From CAYWMD01 sp964458575 (GTDB taxonomy: Bacteria > Verrucomicrobiota > Verrucomicrobiia > Limisphaerales > JADLHS01), in contig CAYWMD010000082.1 of NCBI GenBank assembly GCA_964458575.1, positions 1 to 24,852 of the forward strand: 24,852 nucleotides of DNA, read 5' to 3'. Below, one piece after another: positions 15,101 to 21,840 of the stretch. Positions within the stretch are counted from its first letter, which is position 1. Each line of letters begins with the position of its first letter. Position numbers and translations under genes: made by a program. The notes under the pieces were generated by a model. It ran no database searches and had not been told where the DNA came from. It saw only the letters and a program-made list of their open reading frames with translations.

Positions 15101-15496
15101 ACACCTCATGCCTGGACGATCCTCTCGTTGAGCGGCGCGTCCAATCCCAACGCCTCCAATTTTGGCCGGCTCAAGAACGCCAGTTACGCCGCGGGGAATT
15201 TCACCACCGCCGCGACCGCCGGCGGCATCGTGCTCACATTCACGCCCGTGACACCGCCAGCCACCGTGCGACCTGGGATTGCGGCCATCACGAACGGCGC
15301 CGCAGGCAGCGTCACGGTCAGTTATACGAACACGCTCCCAGGAACGAACTATGTGCTGTCCTACACCACCAACGTCGGCGCGACCAACTGGTTCACCGCC
15401 GGCAGCAAGACCGCCAGCAGCGTCAGCGATTCGCAAACCGACAATTCCGCCACCAACCAGCAGCGCTATTATCGCGTGTACTACGTGACGCCCTGA
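12149..15496 (+). CDS. Large secreted protein with autotransporter-associated beta-strand repeats and two FN3 domains
   Basis: The 1115-aa product begins with a signal peptide (MKKTKLTAWTILSLLLAPAA, predicted cleavage after ATQA). Beta-strand repeat motifs of the PATR kind occur at about 177-207 (LILGGSNTYTGPTTVNAGTL), 711-750 (LNLTGQHGNTYTGGTIINAG) and 857-910 (IVNSGTLKVNG, GGTLLGQGTI). Two near-identical fibronectin type III domains lie at about 350-437 and 445-532, joined by a PPPAPPPAPA linker. The C-terminal segment (about 1045-1115, SYTNTLPGTNYVLSYTTN to YYRVYYVTP) resembles the ends of the next gene's repeats. No autotransporter barrel, PEP-CTERM or LPXTG is seen, so the anchoring mode is unknown. 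It is probably extracellular or surface-attached; the ligand is unknown. Confidence 0.88.
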   Translation: MKKTKLTAWTILSLLLAPAATQADPYVWDNQNGTGIWNDPVNWGLLNTPSYNVEPTAVDVAIFRSSSPAGTVTLTNDAFAVRVRQNISAPARTITIHPNQLISRTLTVTGTNAELFECTQATANLTLDGTPNGNGARLKLKIDDSGIGGTTVNSGVTLAINCDVSGAGGFILNAGSSGAGRLILGGSNTYTGPTTVNAGTLLVNGSVGPASAVSVAAGTTLGGNGTIGGAVSVAVNGTISPGSSIGTLSVNGNLSSAGKLVMEVDKSLTQSNDLISVNGTLNNTGNGTVTVVNLNPGRPLAPGDTFKLFNKPLANGGAMSIVSSGGEIWTNKLAVDGTIAVLPATSAPPAPLALAATSVTSNSFTANWNSSSGATGYRLDVATNNLFSNFVGGYQDLDVGNLLSWNVSGLSGTPSNYYRVRAYNASGTSGNSATILVPPPAPPPAPAVQAATSVTSNSFTANWNGSSGAIGYRLDVSTNNLFSSFVSGYQNLDVGNLLSWNVSGLNGSLTNYYRVRAYGVNGTSSNSATVTVVASTSLFPGDPTTTFIWNCTSDTDQDWSSGANWVGGVAPKPGSSNIIVFRGNILVPWNWPNIDTNYGTTILIFSNDVKLNGIKITAGMNHTMNLGSYVLNDQPADAESPSYFGIDVPIDIPWSQRGGGHIYTTNANFTNALGDASCGSQTDFKCVGARLDVYGVLKDGAGTSSKLIKSGEKTLNLTGQHGNTYTGGTIINAGPIKLAKPVGRNAIPGDVIANGSGGLVMNAGGEQIADNATLTFNDSAYFDLGGQSETVGTIQSTSANARIYNLGSTFTVSPAAGGAYDSGAGVSDFAGSISGSGTLRKNGTGTYGMLGANSVANLIVNSGTLKVNGNSGTGTVTVNAGGTLLGQGTIAGAVTVATGGTLGAGFSAGKLTLPAGLNLSASGNGPTNVWELAALKDGTTGVAGADYDQIALTGGTLALGTQATLDIRFTGTASAPDAGNPFWQTPHAWTILSLSGASNPNASNFGRLKNASYAAGNFTTAATAGGIVLTFTPVTPPATVRPGIAAITNGAAGSVTVSYTNTLPGTNYVLSYTTNVGATNWFTAGSKTASSVSDSQTDNSATNQQRYYRVYYVTP
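13211..13450 (+). repeat. FN3-encoding direct repeat, copy 1
   Basis: A 240-bp segment repeated in frame at 13496-13735 (285-bp period, 45-bp Pro-rich linker). By eye roughly five of six bases match, including long identical blocks such as GGAACGTGAGTGGATTGA. Confidence 0.9.
13496..13735 (+). repeat. FN3-encoding direct repeat, copy 2
   Basis: Second copy of the 13211-13450 unit. Silent third-position changes dominate, with a few substitutions (VATNN to VSTNN), consistent with a fairly recent in-frame duplication under protein-level constraint. Confidence 0.9.
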
Positions 15497-15862
15497 ATTC
15501 AGCCGGCGATGACCAACGGGGCTCGTCGCGCTGTGGTGGTTGCCAAGCGCCGCGACCCGGCCTCTGACCGGCGTTGCTGATGCCTTAAACCGTTCAGTCC
15601 AGCGGACAGCCCGATTGGGCCCAGGAATCTCCTAGGGGCCTTGAGGAACGCCCTAGTGGAAATCACGCCTGTCAGCCGTTAAAGGATGCGTGTAATGCAG
15701 TTGTTGGGCAGACGGTATTGGGGTCAGGTTGCAGTGCGTGAGTTGAATTATGGCAGTTCTTCTTCTCGGATTCGCCACCGGTCTTGTGAACCTTCTGATT
15801 TCGGCAAAGCTCAGGCGAATCGCCAGTACGGTGTGTCAGGCCGGGTTGCCAAAGTCGGAGGG
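15497..15862. other. Intergenic region ahead of the FN3 protein gene
   Basis: No gene is supported. It contains a CTAGGG/CCCTAG inverted repeat (15632-15656) and GGGGTCAGGTTGCAG at 15720, a motif like that beside the RAYT remnant. A frame from ATG 15686 reads into the next gene, but its first 59 residues are Arg/Ser-rich and do not look like protein. Confidence 0.6.
15632..15656. promoter_or_regulatory. CTAGGG-N13-CCCTAG inverted repeat
   Basis: A 6-bp perfect inverted repeat 207 bases before the FN3 gene start. Its symmetry and place suit an operator or a leader hairpin; no binding factor is known from the sequence. Confidence 0.35.
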
Positions 15863-16597
15863 ATGGCGCTTCTACTATGGTTGGCCGCGTTGCTGGCGGG
15901 TCGGGGGGCCCTGTTGCCCGGCGGCAATAGCGTCACACTGGCGTGGAATCCCAGTCCCGACTTCAATGTCATCGGCTATCGGCTTTACTACGGCACGGCG
16001 AGCCACAACTACACGGGCATGATTTCCGTCGGCCTTTCCGCAACCGCCAGCATGCCCAATCTCGCGGAGGGCACGACCTATTTCTTCGCCGTCACCGCGG
16101 TGAACAGCACAGGCCTGGAGAGCGCCTACTCGAACGAAGCCAGTTACGCCGTGCCCGGCACGCGTCCGCGGTTGGAATTATTGACGGCAGCCACCAAACC
16201 GGCGGTTCTCCGCATCACCGGGCCGCGCAACCGCGCCTACGAGATTCAAGCCACCCAGAATTTTACGAACTGGACCGTGATCGGCGTGGTGCAACTCACC
16301 GCCGCCGCGTCCATTGATTTCACCGATGTCAACGCCGCCAGCCACCCGGTCCGCTTCTACCGCTTGCGCGAGCGGTCGCGACCCGGGCTGGAACTGCGCA
16401 TCTCCCCCGCCAAACAGGTTGTGCTCCGAATCGTGGGGCCGCCGGGCCGCGCCTACGAAGTCCAAGCGACCCAAACTTTTACCAGTTGGACCGTCGTTGG
16501 AAGCGTGGTGACGGCTGCAAACGGGATGGTGGAATTCACCGACTCCACCGCGGCAGGCCGATCGCGGCGCTTTTATCGGCTGCGCGAAATCCCGTGA
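15863..16597 (+). CDS. Secreted FN3 protein with two C-terminal tandem repeats
   Basis: ATG 15863 is chosen because it opens a signal peptide (MALLLWLAALLAGRGALL) directly before a fibronectin type III domain (about 21-97, SVTLAWNPSPDFNVIGYRLY, then GTTYFFAVTAVNSTGLES). The frame continues upstream to ATG 15686 without protein-like sequence. GGAGG abuts the ATG too closely to serve it. After FN3 come two copies of a ~67-residue module (103-171 and 175-241) with the pattern LELxxxxxxxxVLRIxGPxxRAYE, QATQxFTxWTV and FYRLRE. This module is common at the ends of secreted verrucomicrobial proteins. The product is 244 aa, extracellular, ligand unknown. The stop overlaps the next gene start by four bases. 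Confidence 0.8.
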   Translation: MALLLWLAALLAGRGALLPGGNSVTLAWNPSPDFNVIGYRLYYGTASHNYTGMISVGLSATASMPNLAEGTTYFFAVTAVNSTGLESAYSNEASYAVPGTRPRLELLTAATKPAVLRITGPRNRAYEIQATQNFTNWTVIGVVQLTAAASIDFTDVNAASHPVRFYRLRERSRPGLELRISPAKQVVLRIVGPPGRAYEVQATQTFTSWTVVGSVVTAANGMVEFTDSTAAGRSRRFYRLREIP

Positions 16598-17262
16598 AAT
16601 CGGCCGTCGCAAATAGCGAAGCCAACGCCGGCACCGCGGGGCAACCGACGGCAGCCGACGCCGGCGAGCTGGTGGTGCGAACCAAATATCTCCGAGGCCG
16701 GATACGGCACCTGGCCCGGACCCGTGATTGGGGTCGGATGCGCCCGCTGACCTGCTTCCGGATTCTGGGTCTGGACGGCGCCGCGATCAGCCCGATCACG
16801 GCGCAGAGTTTTGATCTGGCGCGTTCGCGCTGGATCGCGGTCGTGACCCACTGCCGTGAAACCGGGGATGGGGAGCACGAACGAGCCGCCAATCTGGCCT
16901 GGCAGCACCTGAAGAACTGGCGCTGTCCGGTGTGCGGCGGTTTAAAACCTCGAATCCGAAACGCGTCCTGCGGTCAGGTCTGCGGCGACAAACTCCGGCG
17001 TGCGACGCGGCTGAAAAAACTGGGCCCGGTGATACTGAGGATGCAAGCGCGCAGCGCGGCATTGACCGGCAATCGCTACGGCGGCCATGCGCTGCGCCGG
17101 GCGCAGTTGACCACCTTGCGCAATGCCCTGGAAAAATGCGGCCATTGCGTGGCCGACACGGCCCGCGAACTGGGGATGTCCTATGGCACCGTAAAATACT
17201 ACATTCGCAAATTCGGGGGTTACATCAACGGACAACGTACGCCATTCCTGGCCCGGGTCTGA
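16594..17262 (+). CDS. Putative DNA-binding protein with zinc-knuckle and helix-turn-helix
   Basis: I do not recognise a named family. GTG 16594 is chosen because it overlaps the FN3 gene stop as GTGA; an upstream extension to 16486 would lie wholly inside that gene. The product is 222 aa. Residues 30-110 are mixed alpha/beta with SFDLARSRWIAVVTHCRETG. C111, C114, C126 and C130 (CPVC, CGQVC) form a likely zinc knuckle followed by a basic helix (GDKLRRATRLKKLG), like small zinc fingers of phage and HNH-type proteins. Residues 174-208 (ALEKCGHCVADTARELGMSY, then GTVKYYIRKFGG) fit a Fis/NtrC-type helix-turn-helix. It may regulate the FN3 gene with which it is co-translated; this is inference. 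Confidence 0.7.
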   Translation: MKSAVANSEANAGTAGQPTAADAGELVVRTKYLRGRIRHLARTRDWGRMRPLTCFRILGLDGAAISPITAQSFDLARSRWIAVVTHCRETGDGEHERAANLAWQHLKNWRCPVCGGLKPRIRNASCGQVCGDKLRRATRLKKLGPVILRMQARSAALTGNRYGGHALRRAQLTTLRNALEKCGHCVADTARELGMSYGTVKYYIRKFGGYINGQRTPFLARV

Positions 17263-17282
17263 TGCCGGGCCGGTCGTCCGGT

Positions 17283-17939
17283 TCAACCTTCCTGCTCCAC
17301 CAAACCCGTCCTTAACGCGAAGCGCACCAGCCCCGGAATGTCATGCACGTTCAGGACATCCATCAATTTCATGCGGTGGTATTCCACCGTCTTGGGACTC
17401 ACCTTCAAAATATCCGCGATGGCCTTGGTGTTCTGACCCTCAGCAATCAATTGCAGCACCTCGCGCTGCCGGTCGGTCAATTGCTCGACAGGACTTTTTA
17501 CCCGCGCGATTTCGCGGATTGGAAATTTTTTGGCCAGACGATTGGAAATCTCGCGGCTCAGGTAGATCTCGTTCTCCACGACGCGACGCAGCGCCGTTTC
17601 GAGTTCGGCCGTGGCGGATTTTTTCAAGAGGTAGCCCGCGGCCCCCACTTTGAGCGCCTGCCAGACATACTCGTCGTTCTGATGCATCGAAAGGATGACG
17701 ACGCGTACGTCCGGGAATTCCCGGCCCAGCCGGAGGGTGGCTTCGAGGCCGTTGAGCCCCGGCATGCCGATGTCCATCAGCACCACATCCGGATGATGCT
17801 CGTGGACCAGACGCAAAACTTCCCGGCCCTCACCGGCCTCGGCCAGGACCTGCACGCCCGGCAGCTTCTCCAGCAACGCGCGAATGCCGGCACGCACCAA
17901 CGTGTGGTCGTCAGCCAGAATGATTCGAATGGTCTTCAT
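17283..17939 (-). CDS. NarL/FixJ-family response regulator
   Basis: ATG 17939 gives 218 aa beginning MKTIRIILADDHTLVRAGIR; the longer frame to 18050 lies inside the kinase gene. The receiver domain (about 4-120) has acidic residues D10/D11, phospho-acceptor D56 in VVLMDIGMPG and Lys106 in GYLLKKS. The LuxR-type helix-turn-helix (about 153-208) contains LTDRQREVLQLIAEGQNTKA and VSPKTVEYHRMKLMDVL. It overlaps the kinase gene by 29 bases, so the two form one system. The target genes are not known. The linker between the domains is longer than usual and basic. Confidence 0.96.
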   Translation of the reverse strand: MKTIRIILADDHTLVRAGIRALLEKLPGVQVLAEAGEGREVLRLVHEHHPDVVLMDIGMPGLNGLEATLRLGREFPDVRVVILSMHQNDEYVWQALKVGAAGYLLKKSATAELETALRRVVENEIYLSREISNRLAKKFPIREIARVKSPVEQLTDRQREVLQLIAEGQNTKAIADILKVSPKTVEYHRMKLMDVLNVHDIPGLVRFALRTGLVEQEG

Positions 17940-19812
17940 CAAATGTTTCAACCGTTCCCGCGAAGGCCTTGGGGATCGGCATGCGCGTCGGAAACCAGGC
18001 ATGCACTTCGGTCCCCTGCCCCGGCGCGGACCGGAATGCCAGGCCCCCACCGGCGAGCGATGCGCGTTCCTCCATGCTCAGCAATCCCAGGCTCGCCCCG
18101 CGCACCGCGCTTTCGCGAACATCCTTCACATCAAACCCCACGCCATCATCACACACGCGCAGGTGCAAAAGACCATCATCCCGTTGCAACGCAACCGTCA
18201 CCCGCCGCGCTTTCGCATGCCGGATGACGTTCGTCAAGGCCTCCTGCGCCACGCGGAAGCATTCGGTTTTGACCACGGGATCAAGCTGGTTGCTCAAATG
18301 ATCTTCCTTGAATTCATGGCGCAACCCGGCGAGCGAGGCCTGCCGTTCGGTGAGCCAGCGCAACGCCGGGGCCAAGCCCAGATCATCGAGCATGGACGGG
18401 CGCAGGTTCAGCGAAAGGTCATGCACCTGTGCCAGCGTGCTTTCGACCATGTCGAGGCAATCCTTCAGCCGCGTGGCGCGGGCCCGGCCGTTCGCGGATT
18501 TCATCACGGCCTGAAGATTCATTTGCGCCACGGTCAACGCCTGCCCGATCTGATCGTGCAATTCGCGAGCGATGTGCCGCCGTTCGTTCTCCTGGGCGGT
18601 CACCAATCTTCGGGAAAGGACCTGCAACTTTTCCCGGACTCGTTCGCGCTCGGTTTCGTGGTGCTCGAGGACCTGTGCCATTTGATCGAACGTCCGCGTG
18701 AGTTCGCCGAGTTCGTCGCGCCCGTGCGGGAAGCCGGTGCGCGCGCTGAGATCGCCCGCGGCCAGACGTGCACTCGACTGCGCAAGGGCTTTGACCGGCC
18801 GCAGGACGAGCAGCGTGCTGCCAAACCAGCCCAGCAACAGCGCCAGGCCGGCGGCGATGCCCAACCCCACGAGGTTCTGAAACAGCAGGTGATCCAAGCC
18901 GGCAAAGAGTTCGTCCGCCGGGATGCTCAGGATTGTGATCACTCTCCCGGAAAGCAAACGCCCCGGCCGGGACGCGAACGCGTGAATGCCCGCCGCGCCG
19001 TTGGCATATCCCGCCTCCACCACCCCGGGCTCCCTGGTGCGGACGGTTTTCAGCAGGGTCTGCTCCGGCAACGGCTGGCCGAACCACTTCTCCGGGGACG
19101 GGTATCGGACGAGGACGACACCATCCGGGGTGATTTCCGTCCAGCTCGCCCCCTTGGGCAGTTGCGCCATCATTTCCGACTCGAAGCGGTTGACCCAGTT
19201 CAAGTCCAGGGCCGCAATCACCACGGACTGCACCTGCCCCGCCCCATCGAAGACCGGACAACCAAAACTGACGGTGGGTTTGCGACTGGCCGGTTGCGCG
19301 GGAAAATCGCCGATCGCAAACGCATGCGTCTCCACCACCCGGCGAAACAACCGGTAATCAAATGGGGCGACGGGCGGCGAGGCGGTCGCGGGTTTGGCCA
19401 CGAGCCGTTCGGCCCCGCGCTGGGATTCAGACTGGCTCGCCGCGGCCGGCACCAGCGCGCTGGCCAGCAACTCCCCGTTCACATTGATCACGCTCAGATT
19501 GGCATAGCGCGGGTAGCTGCCAATCAAATCATCGAGCAACTTCTTGCAATCGCGCGGATTGCCCAATCGCACCTGGGAGGATTCCGCCATGGCGAGCAGC
19601 AATTGGCGGGTCTGCCCGATCAGCCGCGCCTCTTCCCGTGCCGCCAGCCGCATCATTCCCTGCGAACGTTCCGCCCAAGCTTCGACTTCATTGCTCCGCC
19701 CGTGCCACGCGGAGTACACAACCACACCCGCCAAAGGCGCGCAAACCAGCAGCACCAGCAAGAATAGCCGCAGCCGCAGGCTCGCGAACACTTGACCCAA
19801 CATTTTGCGCAC
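17911..19812 (-). CDS. Membrane sensor histidine kinase (HisKA_3, NarX/DegS-like)
   Basis: The product is 633 aa from GTG 19812; ATG 19803 is an equally good start. Order: membrane helix 1 (about 15-34); a ~275-residue periplasmic Cache-like sensor (35-310, with ILSIPADELF near its end); helix 2 (about 313-336); HAMP (about 337-390, RPVKALAQSSARLAAGDLSA); coiled coil; HisKA_3 with the phospho-accepting His419 in RRHIARELHDQIGQA; HATPase with N-box QEALTNVIRHA (523-533), DDGVGFD (555-561) and GLLSMEERASLAGG (576-589). All catalytic boxes are present. It partners the overlapping response regulator. The ligand is unknown; a small molecule bound by the Cache domain is a family-based guess. Confidence 0.95.
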   Translation of the reverse strand: MRKMLGQVFASLRLRLFLLVLLVCAPLAGVVVYSAWHGRSNEVEAWAERSQGMMRLAAREEARLIGQTRQLLLAMAESSQVRLGNPRDCKKLLDDLIGSYPRYANLSVINVNGELLASALVPAAASQSESQRGAERLVAKPATASPPVAPFDYRLFRRVVETHAFAIGDFPAQPASRKPTVSFGCPVFDGAGQVQSVVIAALDLNWVNRFESEMMAQLPKGASWTEITPDGVVLVRYPSPEKWFGQPLPEQTLLKTVRTREPGVVEAGYANGAAGIHAFASRPGRLLSGRVITILSIPADELFAGLDHLLFQNLVGLGIAAGLALLLGWFGSTLLVLRPVKALAQSSARLAAGDLSARTGFPHGRDELGELTRTFDQMAQVLEHHETERERVREKLQVLSRRLVTAQENERRHIARELHDQIGQALTVAQMNLQAVMKSANGRARATRLKDCLDMVESTLAQVHDLSLNLRPSMLDDLGLAPALRWLTERQASLAGLRHEFKEDHLSNQLDPVVKTECFRVAQEALTNVIRHAKARRVTVALQRDDGLLHLRVCDDGVGFDVKDVRESAVRGASLGLLSMEERASLAGGGLAFRSAPGQGTEVHAWFPTRMPIPKAFAGTVETFDEDHSNHSG

Positions 19813-19964
19813 AGGGGAATATACTGGAGACTTGGCGAAGCGAAAGTTTTGTGAACAAGTCGGCCGTGCAACGACCTCCCTTTCTTCCGCGTGAGCAGAA
19901 GAGTGGTTGGCGAAGACCGGCCCAAGCCGGGTTCGCGCCTTGAACCCCCGGACCGCCGCTTCAT

Positions 19965-20034
19965 CGGAGCGCCGGCGTCCGCGCCGGCTTTGGTCGGCCG
20001 TCCGTCAAAAGCCGCCGAGAACGCCGGCGCTCCG
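19965..20034. repeat. 70-bp element with 13-bp perfect inverted ends
   Basis: CGGAGCGCCGGCG (19965-19977) and CGCCGGCGCTCCG (20022-20034) are exact reverse complements. The interior also has GCGCCGGC and GGCCG words. It resembles a small MITE-like or REP-like element; no flanking duplication is evident. Confidence 0.6.
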
Positions 20035-20139
20035 GTTCGTGGGGAGAAGCTTCGCTGCAATGAGCAGGTTGAAGTATGGTGGTTCTGCCACGCTGCACTT
20101 CGGTGCGGCACACGTTTTCATTAGCAACCAACATTTGAC

Positions 20140-20167
20140 TTGCCCAGGACGCCCGCCGTGCTTATAC
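20140..20167 (+). promoter_or_regulatory. Possible promoter of the ADP-ribosylglycohydrolase gene
   Basis: TTGCCC (20140-20145) and TTATAC (20162-20167) are 16 bases apart, about 60 bases before ATG 20228. Confidence 0.35.
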
Positions 20168-20227
20168 ACACTCCAGCGAAGGAAGCCGGTCCTGGCCCTC
20201 CTGACGCACATCAACACGTTGACGTTT

Positions 20228-21475
20228 ATGAAGCACATTCCATCTCGTATTCTGCTGGTCGGTTTGAACGTGGCGGCGCTCCTGTGGCTGCCCGAGGCGC
20301 GGGCCGAAAAGTCCCGCCGCATTTCGGTCGAGGAATTTCGCGACCAGATGAAGGGCGGCTGGGTCGGTCAGATGGCCGGGGTCACCTGGGGCGCGCCCAC
20401 CGAATTCAAGTTCAAGGACCAGATCATTCCCACCAACAAGGTGCCCGCGTGGAAACCCGCGATGATCAATGACGCGTTCAACCAGGACGACCTTTACGTG
20501 GAAATGACTTTCCTGCGGACATTGGAGCAATACGGCCTGAACGCCTCCATTCGCCAGGCGGGAATTGATTTCGCCAACAGCGAATACAAACTCTGGTGCG
20601 CCAACAACGCCGGCCGCAAAAACCTCCGCTCCGGCATCGCCCCGCCCGATTCCAGCCATCCGCAGTTCAACAAATGTCCCAACGACATTGATTATCAAAT
20701 CGAGGCGGATTACTCGGGCTTGATTGCGCCGGGCCTGCCGCAGTTCGCGATCGCGATGGGCGAGAAGTTCGGTCGCCTGATGAATTACGGCGACGGCGTG
20801 TATGCCGGCCAGTTCATCGGCGCGCTTTACGCCGAGGCCTTTTTCGAAAAGAACCGCGAGAAGCTCGTCGAGGCCGCGCTCAAGGCCATTCCCGCCGAGT
20901 GCCAGTACGCCGAGATGGTGCGGGACATGTTGGCCTGGTATCGCGCCGACACGAAGGACTGGGAAAAGACCTGGCAACTCTGCCAGAAGAAATATCGCGA
21001 GACGCCAGACTACCAGAAATGCTCCAACGGCGGCATTGACTGCAAAATCAACGGGGCCTACGTGCTCATGGGACTGCTCTACGGCAAGGGCGACATGGAT
21101 AAAACCATCATCATCGGCATGCGGGGCGGGCAGGACTCGGACTGCAACCCCTCGAGCGCGGCGGGGATTTTAGGCACGCAGATCGGCTTCGCGAAGTTAC
21201 CGGACCGGTTCAAAAGCGCGTTGGGCCAGACGAACATCTTCAGCCACACGGCTTACACGTTTCCGCGTTTGATGGAAGTCTCCGAAGGACTCGCGCGCAA
21301 AGTGGTGGTTGATTACGGCGGGAAAATTGAGAAGAAACGCGGCAAGGAAGTTTTTGTGCTGCCCGTGCGCGCGCCGCAACCGAGCAAGCTCGAACTAAGC
21401 TGGTCGCCCGGGCCGATTGCCAACAGCCGCTGGACGCCGGAGGAAGAGGCGCAGATCAAGTTCCACAAGAAGTGA
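20228..21475 (+). CDS. Secreted ADP-ribosylglycohydrolase family protein
   Basis: ATG 20228 opens a signal peptide (MKHIPSRILLVGLNVAALLW, cleavage after EARA at 26); the frame extends to 19907 without protein-like sequence. The mature ~389 residues match the ADP-ribosylglycohydrolase fold: GGWVGQMAGVTWGAPTEF (43-60), an acidic metal-site segment NQDDLYVEMTFL (85-96) and GMRGGQDSDCNPSSAAGILG (297-316). The latter replaces the classical GGDTDTNAA-type motif but keeps both aspartates. Cytosolic members cleave ADP-ribose from protein arginine; an exported one is more likely to act on a nucleoside or sugar derivative, so the substrate is unassigned. It is convergent with a fucosidase gene, and the repeat array starts seven bases after its stop. 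Confidence 0.88.
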   Translation: MKHIPSRILLVGLNVAALLWLPEARAEKSRRISVEEFRDQMKGGWVGQMAGVTWGAPTEFKFKDQIIPTNKVPAWKPAMINDAFNQDDLYVEMTFLRTLEQYGLNASIRQAGIDFANSEYKLWCANNAGRKNLRSGIAPPDSSHPQFNKCPNDIDYQIEADYSGLIAPGLPQFAIAMGEKFGRLMNYGDGVYAGQFIGALYAEAFFEKNREKLVEAALKAIPAECQYAEMVRDMLAWYRADTKDWEKTWQLCQKKYRETPDYQKCSNGGIDCKINGAYVLMGLLYGKGDMDKTIIIGMRGGQDSDCNPSSAAGILGTQIGFAKLPDRFKSALGQTNIFSHTAYTFPRLMEVSEGLARKVVVDYGGKIEKKRGKEVFVLPVRAPQPSKLELSWSPGPIANSRWTPEEEAQIKFHKK

Positions 21476-21482
21476 TGCTGCG

Positions 21483-21605
21483 GTAACGCAGACAGCCTGT
21501 CTGCCGTGTCGCAGGTTGCCAACCTGCGGATGGACGACGTTATGACCGCGTTCGGCTGCCGACTGCCAGTCGGCGAAACGGCAGATTGCCAATCTGCGCT
21601 ACGTT
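21483..21605. repeat. REP/BIME-like unit A (four palindromes)
   Basis: Palindromes with a single central C: GCAGACAGCCTGTCTGC (21488-21504), CGCAGGTTGCCAACCTGCG (21510-21528), GCCGACTGCCAGTCGGC (21558-21574) and GCAGATTGCCAATCTGC (21581-21597). The unit begins GTAACGCAGA on plus and GTAGCGCAGA on minus, so its ends are inverted. Confidence 0.9.
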
Positions 21606-21716
21606 CGTTGCGGTCGCTTCACCGGTTGCAACTTTACCGCGTTTTTTCCTGATCCAGTTGCCGTAACGCCGAACAGCGACAGTGAAGGAAATAGCTGTGT
21701 TGCTGTCAACAAACCC
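21606..21716. repeat. Linker repeat, copy 1 (111 bp)
   Basis: Identical by eye to 22757-22867 and nearly so to 23246-23355. On the minus strand it encodes AVKLQPVK in the frame corresponding to the fucosidase C-terminus AVKLQPMK. Confidence 0.85.
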
Positions 21717-21840
21717 GTAACGCAGACAGCCTGTCTGCCGTGTCGCAAGGTTGGCAACCTGCGGATGGAGGGCGTTATGACTGCGTTCGCCGGCCGACTG
21801 CCAGTCGGCGAAACGGCAGATTGCCAATCTGCGCTACGTT
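21717..21840. repeat. REP/BIME-like unit B
   Basis: Variant copy: the second palindrome is altered (GCAAGGTTGGCAACCTGCG) and the third has a CCGGCC flank. Its minus strand supplies the last codons and the TAA of the RAYT gene. Confidence 0.9.

Larger units (their letters stand above)
19813..20227. other. Divergent intergenic region before the ADP-ribosylglycohydrolase gene
   Basis: No gene is supported; plus frames from 19907 run into the hydrolase but are Arg/Pro-rich. The region holds a 13-bp inverted repeat (19965-20034) and a possible promoter (20140-20167). Confidence 0.65.

Noticed and set aside
12764..15436. Two long minus-strand frames (416 and 468 aa) inside the beta-repeat protein gene
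   Set aside because: They are Val/Gly/Arg-rich mirror translations of the repeat protein, which has a signal peptide, FN3 and PATR motifs.
14179..15567. 462-aa plus-strand frame in the second half of the beta-repeat protein gene
   Set aside because: Almost only Arg, Gln, Gly and His: a frame-shifted reading of the real gene.
15750..16022. 90-aa frame with hydrophobic start (MAVLLLGFATGLVNLLISAK)
   Set aside because: The start looks like a signal peptide, but the frame overlaps the FN3 gene out of frame and ends in Trp/Arg/Cys-rich sequence.
17884..19767. 627-aa open frame antisense to the histidine kinase
   Set aside because: Shadow of a well-supported kinase gene; composition rich in His, Arg, Gln and Pro, typical of antisense frames.
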